Source: Guillardia theta CCMP2712
Lineage: Eukaryota > Cryptophyceae > Pyrenomonadales > Geminigeraceae
NCBI RefSeq assembly: GCF_000315625.1
Contig: NW_005434664.1
Coordinates: 603,871-667,870, forward strand
Direction: 5' to 3'
Length of the DNA: 64,000 bases
Positions 32,700 through 42,626 of this stretch are shown here, piece by piece. The notes below the pieces were generated by a model that saw only the letters and a program-made list of their open reading frames with translations, was not told the origin of the DNA and did not search any database. Position numbers and translations under genes: made by a program. How positions within the stretch are numbered: the first letter of the stretch is position 1; each line of letters starts with the position of its first letter.

Positions 32700-34440
32700 T
32701 GCTTGTTGTCTCAATATCTTGTTTCTTGATATTTCTTGTTTCATTTTAGACTTTGTGTTCTGTTTGTAGATTTGGTCACAAGATCGATATTCTAGCAAAC
32801 AGCCATTACCTGGATGCCTATCTCTATCTCTTGAATCTTACTGCTTAAGATGTCCTGTAATGTATCAAGTGAGCCAGATGGTGCTATTCCAAACATGATG
32901 TACTATATGTTCTTGCTCAAGCTTTCTGCGTTCCATCATTAATGCATTTGCTTTCGAAGCTTCGAATTCATCAGTGTCAGATATCAGTTTTTGTAAGTTC
33001 TGCCCAACACTCTTCAAATCCAACTGTAAAGAGAAATCAAACGCTCCCATGAAAGAACTTAGAGGCAATATACGGATTCAAGCTCCCACTGAAGCCTCTG
33101 CCTTTCTTCTTGCTGCTTTTCATACTTTAACTTCAAGCTGCTATGAAGCTGGTCCAATTTTTCTTTTGACGTGTTAAATGATGTTCCATTGGTAGATACT
33201 GGCATATTTTTGAGTAGCCAATGAACTTCAGCCTAGAATACCCAAAAGTGCAAATTAGCGTAGCTCATTTAAGACGTTTTCTCACCTCTTCAGAAAAAAA
33301 CATTGACACAAAATGCTGAAAATCAATCTTGTTCTTATCAGTTCCACTTTCTTTTCGTTCACTCAACGACTCATTCAACCGCTTGATTGCATTTGCTTTG
33401 TCGGCTGAGTTTTGAATTTTCAAAAGCGAACATAAATCTGAATGCACGAGGACGATTACTGCAAAAACTAGGAATGAACAAAATACCTCGATTGTTGTAT
33501 ATCGCACTTATCAATTCTTGTGCGGTCACAGCATTCTCAGGATGTCTACTTATCAATTTGAATGCTGAACTGATCTGTGTAACCTGATACAGGCCAAATA
33601 TTTGATCAAGCAGCACTCGAATGGAAGAATCAAATTACCGTGGGCCCACAGGTCGTACTGGAACCTGGAATTTCGTCTGCTTGGCCCAAGTGGTCAACCT
33701 CCAAATTATGCGGACGAGCAGATGAAGAATTGACCTGGGTCAGAGCTGCTCTTCTTCAAGCTCTTTGCTGCTTTTTTTAATTTCTCTTTACAATCCTGGC
33801 AGCACTTGTCATGTTTGGGAGCAAGCAGTAACAGGTATCAAGTGGTTCTTGGCGATCTTGCCTGGAGGCTTTTATCGGTTTGATGCAGATTGATGGATGT
33901 TTCTAACATTTCATTTTGCTTTTCTCGCCACCTTTGACAGATCGATCAATTACATGTCAATTCAAAAGATTGATTCACGTTCGCGCATGGCTGCTTCTCT
34001 GTAGCAAAGCATTGAGCAGGTTCTTCATGCTTGAGGCGTCTCGTGAAGATGTTGAACTCTCTTTCTCCGCCAAAATCTACACTCTCGTCAAAGAAGGCCT
34101 GTGCAACTTGAAGATACAGTACTTGTAAAGCTTTTTGGCCGTACTTTTCCAGTTCGACTCCAACCAACTGGCGTGTATTCAGCAATCGAGATTTCTGCAA
34201 ACATGGAGCGAAGATAGACACATCAGTTCCCCGACGCAATACCTGCAATTCTCGAGAGCTTTCCCTTCTTGAAGCTCGCAGATCTTTCAGCTGTTGGACA
34301 CGTTCGTAAATTTCAAACATCATGATTGCATCAACCACAGAACATTCAGTAAGATGCGTTGTTAGGCAGGGAAAGGGGAGGATCTCAGCCCAACGCTGAG
34401 ACTTGACAACACAGAGCACTGCTTGCGAGTGAAATTGCAT
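32700..34440 (-). CDS. Unknown coiled-coil protein with EF-hand-like segment
   Basis: A multi-exon minus-strand gene with visible exons but no confident family. The 5' exon (ATG 34440) contains MMFEIYERVQQLKDLRASRR and ESSRELQ. Next come KSRLLNTRQLVGVELEKYGQ and KALQVLYLQVAQAFFDESVD (about 34200-34020). At about 33590-33490 is AFKLISRHPENAVTAQELIS, and at about 33430-33280 LLKIQNSADKANAIKRLNES with KNKIDFQHFVSMFFSEE. That helix-loop-helix pattern resembles an EF-hand pair without the full acidic loop. Towards the 3' end are GQNLQKLISDTDEFEASKAN and LQDILSSKIQEIEIGIQ. It is mostly helical. The codons are more AT-rich than in the left half of the window. The 3' end is approximate. Confidence 0.45.
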
Positions 34441-35437
34441 TGGGAGGCTGGCACAGCCAGTAGGACGCGAGGAAGGGGCATCACCAGCGTGTCAAGTCTG
34501 CTGAGCGGATCGTCCTCCGTCCTGGAAGTTGACGCCATGGAGCAGTAGTGACTCGCCGGGCCTAGCCAAGGGCTAGCGGAACGTTATTAGGGTACGGGGG
34601 TGGTAAGGACCGGAAATATGTAGTAGGGACAATAGTAGACAGAGGGGGTGGGGGTGAAGGGGAAAGGGGTGGGACCCTCTAAGCTGCAAGTTGCCCTGGA
34701 TCTAGAAGTCTGTATGCGACGATGATGGTGAAAGAGATGAGCTCGAAGACGCATGTGTGTTTGTCTTGTTGCCTGTATCAGATGCTGATCACTCTCACTC
34801 CATTCCTCATGTTGCTTCCTATACCTGCCGTCAGCAGACCTGGCTCATCTGTAGCGGTAGATGTTTTAGGAAATGTATGAGATGTCGAAAATGATTCTCT
34901 GATCTGTCCTTTGGTTGACATGTATTTTGAAGTGGGAATATTTTTCCAAGGGCTGTAGATTGCTCTTTAAAAACCATAGTATTGGTTATGTTCTCGAAAT
35001 TCAAGTTTTCAAGTTTCCCCGCACGATTCTTTGTCATGTAATAGATTGAAAGATTGGTTTTGGTAAGTTTGCATCTTGAAGTTTTATGTGTCGTTGGTTT
35101 GAAAAAACGAGAGAAATAATGACAAGATGGCCGTAACTTCTTGAATCTACACAACTACGTAACTCCTTGCATTTACACAACTACTTCTGTAGGGTCATCC
35201 GTCCCATTGCGCTTCCACAACACTAGAAACTAGGTTATCCTGGCTGATATCTGCTATCCAATTAAAGAATGTAAGCACTCTAGATTGTGTTTGCAGGAAT
35301 GAATATGAGATACGTCCAAACGTCCATCGCACTGTTGGAAAGACAAGTTTCAAGCTAAAACATTGGCTAATCACATTCTGTCTGGGTGATCTAAACACAT
35401 TCATTCAATACAAACATTCTAAAGACCCTTCATGCTT
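34441..35437. other. Spacer with one GC-rich core and AT-rich remainder
   Basis: About 1 kb without a supported exon. 34540-34575 has CAGTAGTGACTCGCCGGGCC, a compact copy of the GC-rich element. 34590-34680 has GGTACGGGGGTGG- and GAGGGGGTGGGGGTG-type runs. 34860-35437 is AT-rich; it carries a near tandem repeat around 35140-35190 (CTACACAACTACGTAACTCC / TTACACAACTACTTCTG). Confidence 0.4.
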
Positions 35438-37420
35438 TCACGCTTTAACATACGTGATGAAGAGCAGTGCATTTGGTACAAGATTAGCAGATATCATTGT
35501 TTGTTCATCGCTGTACTCTCGTGCTGGAAAATGCGTCCTAAGAATCATTCCATCAATACATCTGTGATCAAAATGTCAGTGCGTTCATAATCCTACAAGG
35601 CACATTTCAATACTCACGTGTGGCTTTTCAAGAGTGTTTTGAGCTCTGCTATCGTAGAACTGTGCGCTAACACAACTTCATAAGTCACATTCGTGTCCTG
35701 CATAAAACGTCACTCATTGAAACTTTGTTTCTCCCCTCTTCCCCCTGCATCTACATTGCTCTCTGTCAATCTCTCAATTCCTGTCTGTCTGTCTGTCTGT
35801 CTGTCTGCCTGCCTTCATATCACACAGACGCACATACACTTGTTCACACTTGAGCTACAAGTCGCACAGACATTACCATCTTCTTCACTCTGACGATTGT
35901 CCTTTCTTTTTCGCTCCTTTCATACTTAGATGGTATTGGAAAGACTTCCGCGTCCTCTTTGGACCGTTCTCTAACTGGATAAATCCTCTTTTCTATATCC
36001 TCCTGCCATGAAACAACGAAATCAGTGGAGGTGCACATCTAAGTGCAGGACGCAGGGAAAAGCAACCTTGATATTAATAATGTTGCCACCAGGGCCAATA
36101 ACAGAATTCGGTAGATTCCTTAGAATGTCTGGAGCTTTGCTGTTGCCAGCTGCAGTAGGATTCCAAATTTCTTTTCGTGAAGCATTTGAAACAGCCGCTG
36201 CGGATCCTGGTGCTGCACCTCTCGAACCAACAGAATGCCCTTCACCTTTAAACGCTTGGAAGTTGCTTGCCGCATCGCGACTGTACTTTTCTTTAAGTCG
36301 AAATTCAACTTTGATTGGAACTCCATCAGGATACTCCTCCTTTAGTTCCCATGGAAAGTACCCATCCATCAAATCTTTCACCAGGAGCTTCGATTCTTTG
36401 AGTTTGTACGGTCGAAGTGGGCCACCTCTAGCAAAGATCCCATCTTGATAAAATGTATAGCTCACCTACAAAGCACGGAATATTTGCATTAGATTAGACA
36501 CATGTTGGGAGATGGCATCTCCTGAGAGCAGACTTTACCTGCGCCTTCTCTTTCAGCTTCCTTATTCCGTTATGTGCTACCACTTCTTTCTCTCCCTCTC
36601 CAGCAATGAAATTCAATTGCTTGACACTAGTCAATATCTGTGCTGGATCAAAAGGAGTTTCCAAAGCCTCAGGGCCACTTCTATCACTCAGGTCGTTGCC
36701 GTCTTGTTCTGAAACTTCCTTTCCTTGTGCGACTTCTTGGTTCCACATCCCTTCATTCATTTGCAGCGGTTGCGGGTTGGCAGAGCTCTTGCCAGAGCTA
36801 ACACTGTCTCCAACCCACTCCATTCCATAGTCTCTCAAAAACTGCTTCATCTCTGTATTTTCCTTGATCAGAGTCTTATTTTCATGGTCTGCTCTTTTAA
36901 GAAGTTCCCTCAGTTTGTTGTTCTGCTCCCTCATTGCAGATAGATCTGGAGTGCTTTTACAACGACCGAAGTTGGGGTCAGCATACTCATTCTTTTCGTT
37001 CGTCGATGCATCTTTTGCTGCCAGCGCTGATTTGAGCTCAGCGATCTCCGAGTCCTTGCCTTTGAGCAACTCTCTCAGCTCTGCAGCAGCCTTCTCCGCA
37101 TGTCTCAGACGTGATGCCATAGCGCTGACAAGGGACATGTCGTGGGCATCGTCGCCATTCTTTCCTCTCGCACTCTTCTTTTCTGGCTTGACATCTACGG
37201 CACTTGCATCCTCTACAACCTTATCAATGTCACTGAGGCGCATGTTCTGGATGAGACGTTTCTGCAGTTCTGCGTCTTTGTCATGGCTGATACCGAAGCG
37301 CAACGGCAGTCCGGTTGCCTTATCATGTGAAGGGTAGGGGCAACGAATAGGAAGGAGAGGCTTGGCCTTGCCCTGAGGCATGGCGACCTTCTTCTTGACC
37401 TCTTTGTCCACGTTGGCCAT
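35438..37420 (-). CDS. UBXN11-like protein (coiled coil, SEP and UBX domains)
   Basis: UBX proteins are adaptors of the p97/Cdc48 ATPase. Exon 1 (37420 to about 36530) gives an N-terminus rich in Lys, then coiled coils (RLRHAEKAAAELRELLKGKD, REQNNKLRELLKRADHENKT). The next exon (from about 36465) carries the SEP domain: FYQDGIFARGGPLRPYKLKE and LVKDLMDGYFPWELKEEYPD. After a variable linker (PGSAAAVSNASRKE), further exons give a short segment with KRIYPVRERSKEDAEVFPIP, then the UBX fold: VTYEVVLAHSSTIAELKTLL, CIDGMILRTHFPAREYSDEQ and TMISANLVPNALLFITYVKA before the stop at 35438. The SEP-UBX order with coiled coil matches UBXN11 (socius) better than p47, which has an N-terminal UBA. Together with UFD1 at 15.7 kb, the window carries two p97 cofactors, presumably by chance. 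Confidence 0.8.
35781..35807. repeat. (CTGT)n microsatellite
   Basis: Tetranucleotide repeat of about seven units, lying in an intron of the UBXN11-like gene. Confidence 0.9.
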
Positions 37421-38114
37421 GGACGAGAGAAAGCGCGTTGGGGGAAGAAATCAAAAACGACTATGGCATGATCTGGTCCCAATAGAGCTATGGGAAGTTT
37501 ATGGGATTCGAAAGCTGGTTCAATACTTTCCTTCGTTTTTTTGTCAAATTTATTATCTCACGATATTTCAAACCACAAACTCCCCTACTAGGCTAGAGTC
37601 AGTTCACGGAAGTTCCATGGCCGAGGTCGGCGCTCGGATGTTTTTTAACTTAACTTTGAGTAAAGAAGATGTAGCAGTTGGTTCAGCGTTTCTCCATGCG
37701 AGGGATCTCTCACGGTCGTGTATCTCTGACATCGACAGACTCGGCTGAGAGACTACTGGCAGAGCCTCGGACGGCCGGGCGTGCCGGGCCCGGAAAGACT
37801 CGGAGACTCGCCGTCGGACTCGAGAGAGAAACTGAGTCTGGGCATTGCAATAATTATTGTAAATGGAGGATGTACTCTGTGAATTACTTAATACCAAAAT
37901 GTAGTACGCAATTGTCCTGCTTGGTACTATCTAAACCTACGGGCACGGGTCCGCCCAGGAGCTTGTACCGGGATGAGCTAAAATTGTTGTAGACTGTGAA
38001 CCCTCCTTGGTTGTCCCCTCCAGGATCAGCCGTGTGAACCTGAACAAGGCTGAAACGTGTTTGCTAGGGCTTCAACCTCGGTTCACCATCAACACACCGC
38101 AGACTTGATAGAGA
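37421..38114. other. Divergent spacer with GC-rich element
   Basis: This promoter region is shared by the UBXN11-like gene (-) and TRAPPC5 (+). Between 37585 and 37830 there are GAGTCAGTTCACGGAAGTTCC, a GACTCGGCTGAGAGACTACTGG word and GGCCGGGCGTGCCGGGCCCGG, i.e. parts of the GC-rich element. No coding exon is supported. Confidence 0.4.
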
Positions 38115-39124
38115 ATGTCGTCCGGCAATGCACCATCGAAGGCGAACAAGACCATCGTAGACCGTCCGATGCCGAGGGGGAAGGCAGAAGTGAGATAACT
38201 TCGTTGATCTGTCTTGATGCATCTTAATCACTCTTGTATATCGATCAGGTGAGCCTCAGCTCCTTCTGCTTCTTGTTCTCCGAAATAGTTCAGTATTGTC
38301 AAAACCGCGTCAACACGACACAAGAACTAGAGAAGATGGTCAAGAGATGTTGGAGGTTCAGTCATCTCTGAACATCACATGCACACAGCTCGCCGAGATA
38401 GGACATAATGTGGGGGTACGAATGCTAGAATTGAGCTCGCTTCGGGAGAAAGCAGGATTCAAGAGAGAGATAAAGGTGTGCAGCTGACCCCTAATTTCAC
38501 TCTTCATCAACGACTTTGGCAGATTGTTGGGATTTTGAGTTACATCAAAGACACGATCTGGAAGGTGAGAACATCTTGCAATCGTTCACTCCAGTCGTGA
38601 TTCTCTCATCCAGGTCATGTTCGGCAAAGTCGCAGATTCGCTGGAGAGAGTGACGGACAAAGAAGACGAATGTGAAACCCTTTTGAATTATGCCTTTGTG
38701 CGGTGGGACTGATATCAATGTTTGTGGGCATGTTTCTGGGCCCTTAGATATGATACACGAGAAGGATCCTCTTGTCAACACATACATATCCGTCCCCAAA
38801 GGTGTGTGTGCATACGAATGTTTTTCCAGCTGTCGGTCATTTCCCTCAGAATACGGGCATCTGAATTGTGCGGCGTTCGTAGCGGGGATTGTTCAGGGGA
38901 TTCTTGATTCTGGTTGCTCCTTCCGTGCCCTTCCCAAATCTCACTGCCGTTGTGCTGCAGCTGATTTCCCTGCACGCGTGACAGCTCATACTGTTCCCGT
39001 CGGTGCCGACACACGAACGACAATCTTGGTCAAATTCACGCCACAGGTTGGACTGACATCAATGCTGAGCAACCTTGACATAGTTGCTATCTAGGTGATG
39101 GAACGAGAGAAGCGGATCGCATAA
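38115..39124 (+). CDS. TRAPPC5: TRAPPC5 (Trs31/Bet3 family), TRAPP complex subunit
   Basis: A core subunit of the TRAPP tethering complex, the Rab1 nucleotide-exchange factor in ER-Golgi traffic. ATG at 38115: MSSGNAPSKANKTIVDRPMP. After a roughly 60-nt intron comes the family signature VSLSSFCFLFSEIVQYCQNR, then IGHNVGVRMLELSSLREKAG with FKREIK, ILSYIKDTIWK, VMFGKVADSLERVTDKEDE, MIHEKDPLVNTYISVPK, LNCAAFVAGIVQGILDS, ADFPARVTAHTVPVG and ILVKFTPQ. After a 48-nt intron (39047-39094) it ends VMEREKRIA, matching the conserved ERE end. The LNCAAF.AGI phrase is diagnostic for TRAPPC5. At least seven exons are present. Its stop lies only 22 bp from the stop of the convergent AP endonuclease gene, so the 3' untranslated regions must overlap. 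Confidence 0.9.
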
Positions 39125-39146
39125 GTTTTTGTAAAGAAACATCTTA

Positions 39147-40427
39147 TCAATCGCTCATTGCATCGCTCCTACGTATATCTGCCCACACAGGAGCGTGATC
39201 CGAGGGACCCTGCCAACCTCTAACCTCCTTGTGCACCCCTCTGAGAGCCAAGTGAGCGGAAGATTACACAATGATCGTTACCCTTGCACGAAACGATCCG
39301 CCAGGTGCGGCGATAGCAGGATGTGATCAATTCTCATGCCCTTATTCTATTGGAGGAAATCACTTGCAAGTAAATGGGGAGGTAGGTGGAGACCTTCTCC
39401 CAAGACCCTGCCCGATAGTCCCAATAGGAATATTGCTTCTCCTTGTTTGGTTTGATCTGCAAGGCATCATACAGTCCCTGTGCAGCAAGGTCATTGCACA
39501 ATGCACATAACGCAACGATGTCTCTGAGCCTGACCTGGTAAACGAGGGATCGATACTGCGACCGACAATGCGGATGCACGACAGCATCGCTGGACAGATC
39601 TATGATATCATAACAGTCTTCATCTGATCAGATCTTCAGCAATACTGAGCTCAAAATCCTGTCGAAGAGGTTAACACACCTCGAGGGACGGTGTTGAAAT
39701 CCCCCATCAAGACCAACGGCATGTCTGACTGCGTCAAGCTCTTCACGCGGCCGTAGAGAAGCTTGCTCCATCTCAATCTGTAGTCAAACTTCTCGCTCCC
39801 AACAGGGTTGCCATTCGGATGGTAGAGATTGCAGATGGCGATACCTTGCACACTGCACTGGACGTATCTCGCTTGCGGGTCGTGCTCGTCATCTTCGGGC
39901 CCCTTCAGACCAAACTCGACATTCGTCATGGGATGCTTGGACAGTGTTGCAACACCATTGTATGACTTCTGACCCAAGTGGACGTGGTGATAACCGAGCT
40001 TCGAGAAAGTCTCAGCCGGGAAATCGTTCTGCTGGCACTTAATCTCTTGAAGCGCAAGCACATCGGGGCTGTACTCTTGTATATATCTGCGCAAATTCGA
40101 ATTCAAACTGGCGTGTCACAAGTACATGCTCAACCTTTCAATAAGAGGTAATCGTTGCCTGACTGAGTTCACATTCCACGTCACGAGGCGAAGATTCTTT
40201 TGCCCGCTGGGATCCCTTGAGCAACGAAGCCTTCTTACGCCAGGCATCATGGTTCGCAATATCCTCGATTGATGGCTCAAATCTCTCTTTGAAAACTTCA
40301 TGTTCCGCAGGCTATTCGTGTTGGTGACGATAAAGGCAGAAGAAGCTCGTGTGAAGGAATGCACGTTTGCAACGACAAGAGCGATGAAGTAGATATAATA
40401 GCTGTGTCTGACCTTGTAGAGATTCAT
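39147..40427 (-). CDS. Exonuclease III-type AP endonuclease, probably plastid-targeted
   Basis: Base-excision-repair enzyme (xthA/ExoIII type of the EEP superfamily) cutting at abasic sites. ATG at 40427 opens MNLYKVRHSYYIYFIALVVA, a signal peptide, with SSAF about ten residues on and a Ser/Arg/Lys-rich stretch, i.e. a bipartite plastid presequence. The enzyme starts LRLVTWNVNSVRQRLP, then PDVLALQEIKCQ (catalytic Glu), YNGVATLSKHPM, ICNLYHPNGNP, LVLMGDFNTVPR (Asp/Asn), YSYWDYRAGSWEK, GMRIDHILLSPHL and GWQGPSDHAPVWADI (catalytic Asp-His) before the stop at 39147. All catalytic motifs are present. Between PLIE and NLRRYIQEYS an in-frame TGA (40116-40118) must be removed by an intron of only 27 nt (40108-40134) or 18 nt (40108-40125), unless the base calls are wrong. 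The other introns look normal. Confidence 0.85.
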
Positions 40428-40875
40428 GGAAGCATAGTTTCAATAGGCTTGTCTACGATCTCTATGCATAACTTCCTTCTCCTGCTCCTCCTGCTCCTCC
40501 TGCTCCTCCTGCTCCTCCTGCTCCTCCTGCTCCTCCCGGCTGCGAGAGGGGAGGCCTTGTAAATTTTGCGATGCGTTCCTTGATGTTTCCGTGCTCATAC
40601 CGCACCAGCGAATTCAAATTCCTTCCCTTGTGCCCTTTAGCAACGAAAGAAAAAAAAGGGACGAAATGAGCACACCACCCCTTGAAATAATTGAAACAAT
40701 CAAGCTTTTGTACCCGGTGCTTAGCGGTTTCCAGATATTGACTAAATATTGTTGATAAGCAGATCGTGTCAACAAGGCGAGGTTACGGCAAAATGGCGCG
40801 CGGGTGAGGCAGGAATCAGGTGACAGAGCGTGCAGAAGAGGACGCGAGAGGAGAGCAGCTTGCGAAGAAGTGACA
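40428..40875. other. Divergent spacer with 9-bp minisatellite
   Basis: Lies between the AP endonuclease (-) and the EsV-1-7 gene (+). It contains the CTCCTCCTG repeat and otherwise unremarkable AT-leaning DNA. Both promoters must be here. No exon is supported. Confidence 0.4.
40478..40536. repeat. (CTCCTCCTG)n minisatellite
   Basis: About six or seven nearly perfect 9-bp units starting about 50 bp upstream of the AP endonuclease ATG, so possibly within its 5' untranslated region. Confidence 0.9.
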
Positions 40876-42436
40876 ATGACGAGGAGCAGGAAGCTTCGGG
40901 CCCTCGTTCCTCTGCTTTTCCTCTTGACATGGACCCGTGGCTCAGGTGCATCTCACAGTCGAGCTAACAGCACTGCATCGCCTGAGTTCTCATCTGGAGT
41001 TGAGCAGTTTGTGGAAGAGAGGATGGAGGAGAGAGTGACGTCGGAAGAATCCTTCAGCATCAACAGACTGTGCTCTCCTGAAAACGACTTGGATCTCAGA
41101 TGGTCACAGGAGGTAAACCCCTACCGCGTTGGGTTCGCACCCTTTGCAGATGGAGGTCTACAATCCAACGAAGACATCCAGGCATCGTTCTTGACCTCAT
41201 CATGGAACTCTGATAGGGCAGAATCTTCCTGCACGTCGGATGCCGTCAAACCAGCAAATATGCAGAGGAACTCTGAGTACACCATTGAGCAGGGGAGCAC
41301 CCAAACGGACCTTGTCGATCACGACAAAGAACTTCTTGATCAGCTCATAGAGCTTTACCGTAAGCGCCATGGGGAGCTGCCAACAGACGATATTGTATAT
41401 AGGTGGTGCGAGACTTTCAGGTCTGCAATCTCCAATCAGTGTCGGTCTGTTGCCAATCAGACCGCAAATCGATTTCTGCACGTTTCGGGCATGTACGTGG
41501 ACTTTGACCGATCAGTGGTATATAACACGCGTGCAAAAAGAAGAAGTGCAAGGCTTCTACCTCAATGTCAGCACGTGTATCCCGACGGTTCTCGATGTGG
41601 TTTGATATCTTCTTTCGTGCAATTCCCTGAGCATGACGCAACCCAAGTTACGAAGCTCATGGTTTGCCGGCTCCACTCGTCCACGCAAAGTTCCAAGAAA
41701 ATCGAAGAAAATTGCGAAAAGAACCAGAAGCGCTTGTCGGAAAATCGTAAGAAAGTTCCCAAGAAGAGCGGCAAAAGCGTGAGCTCCGTTCATTGTGCCT
41801 CTCCGGGATGCAGTCGTACTCCTACCTACGGTGATATATCAGCCATTGATCCAGCCATGCAAAAAGCCCTTTACTGCAAGCGACATAAGCTTCCGCATCA
41901 TCTGAATCTTCGACACTTCAAGTGTCAGCATGAGGGTGGTTGTATGAAGCAAGCCTTGTGGGGAAATCCGATCGACCGTGTGAGATTGTGGTGCGCGAGG
42001 CATGCCAAGAGCGGTGACATGAACTTGTCAGAGAAGAGGTTGGTTCAGATGCGCTCTTGTGTTCCCTGACTCTATTGGCAGATGTGAGTTCATCACTGGA
42101 TGTTCTAGAAGAGCAGTGTACGGGCTGCTGGGAGGCAAGGCGAGGCACTGTCGCGCCCACAGGGAGCATGACGAGAGGGACCTAGTGCACAAGCATTGTG
42201 AGTTTGTGTCCAGCGATGGAAGCATCTGCACTACTCAAGCATCTTATGGTCAACCTGGTGGCCCTTCGAAATTCTGCGGGAATCACAAATTACACTGTCA
42301 TGTACAAACTCGAAGATCTACGAAGATTCAAAGCCACAGTTTGTCGAAAGGCGGATACCTAAAGCACACTGCGCTGTTTTCTTCCAGCCAGATCACTCCA
42401 TACGAAGCACCTTTCTCCATTTCAGGCTTCATGTGA
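40876..42436 (+). CDS. EsV-1-7 cysteine-rich repeat protein with signal peptide
   Basis: Exons 40876-42038 and 42082-42436 (43-nt intron, phase 2) give 505 aa. ATG 40876 starts a signal peptide (MTRSRKLRALVPLLFLLTW). Residues 30-220 are acidic and Ser-rich with no domain. The C-terminal half has five C-x4-8-C ... C-x2-H modules. The first is degenerate (CQHVYPDGSRC ... CRLH). Then come CASPGCSRTPTYGD with CKRHKLPHHLNL, CQHEGGCMKQALWG with CARHAKSGDMNL, CEFITGCSRRAVYGLLGGKA with CRAH, and CEFVSSDGSICTTQASYG with CGNHKLHCHV. This is the EsV-1-7 motif, known from the brown-algal IMMEDIATE UPRIGHT developmental protein, phaeovirus EsV-1 and a patchy set of other eukaryotes. The biochemical function is unknown; the Cys/His spacing suggests metal binding. 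A Lys-rich linker separates repeats 1 and 2. A signal peptide is unexpected for a presumed regulatory protein. A polyadenylation-like AATAAA lies near 42549. Confidence 0.8.
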
Positions 42437-42626
42437 ATATTGTTGTTAATTATGATTGCTTTGATTCCATAGTTGTGTTGAATTTTGACTCGTTTTTTTT
42501 CGGTGTAGAATAGTATTGTGTGAAATGTGACTAATGTAAAGTTAGAGAATAAATCTGAATGAAGGTACTATACAATCAACAGCTCGAAAATGGAATTGTA
42601 GAACGTCTCTTTCTAGAGTCATTGGT

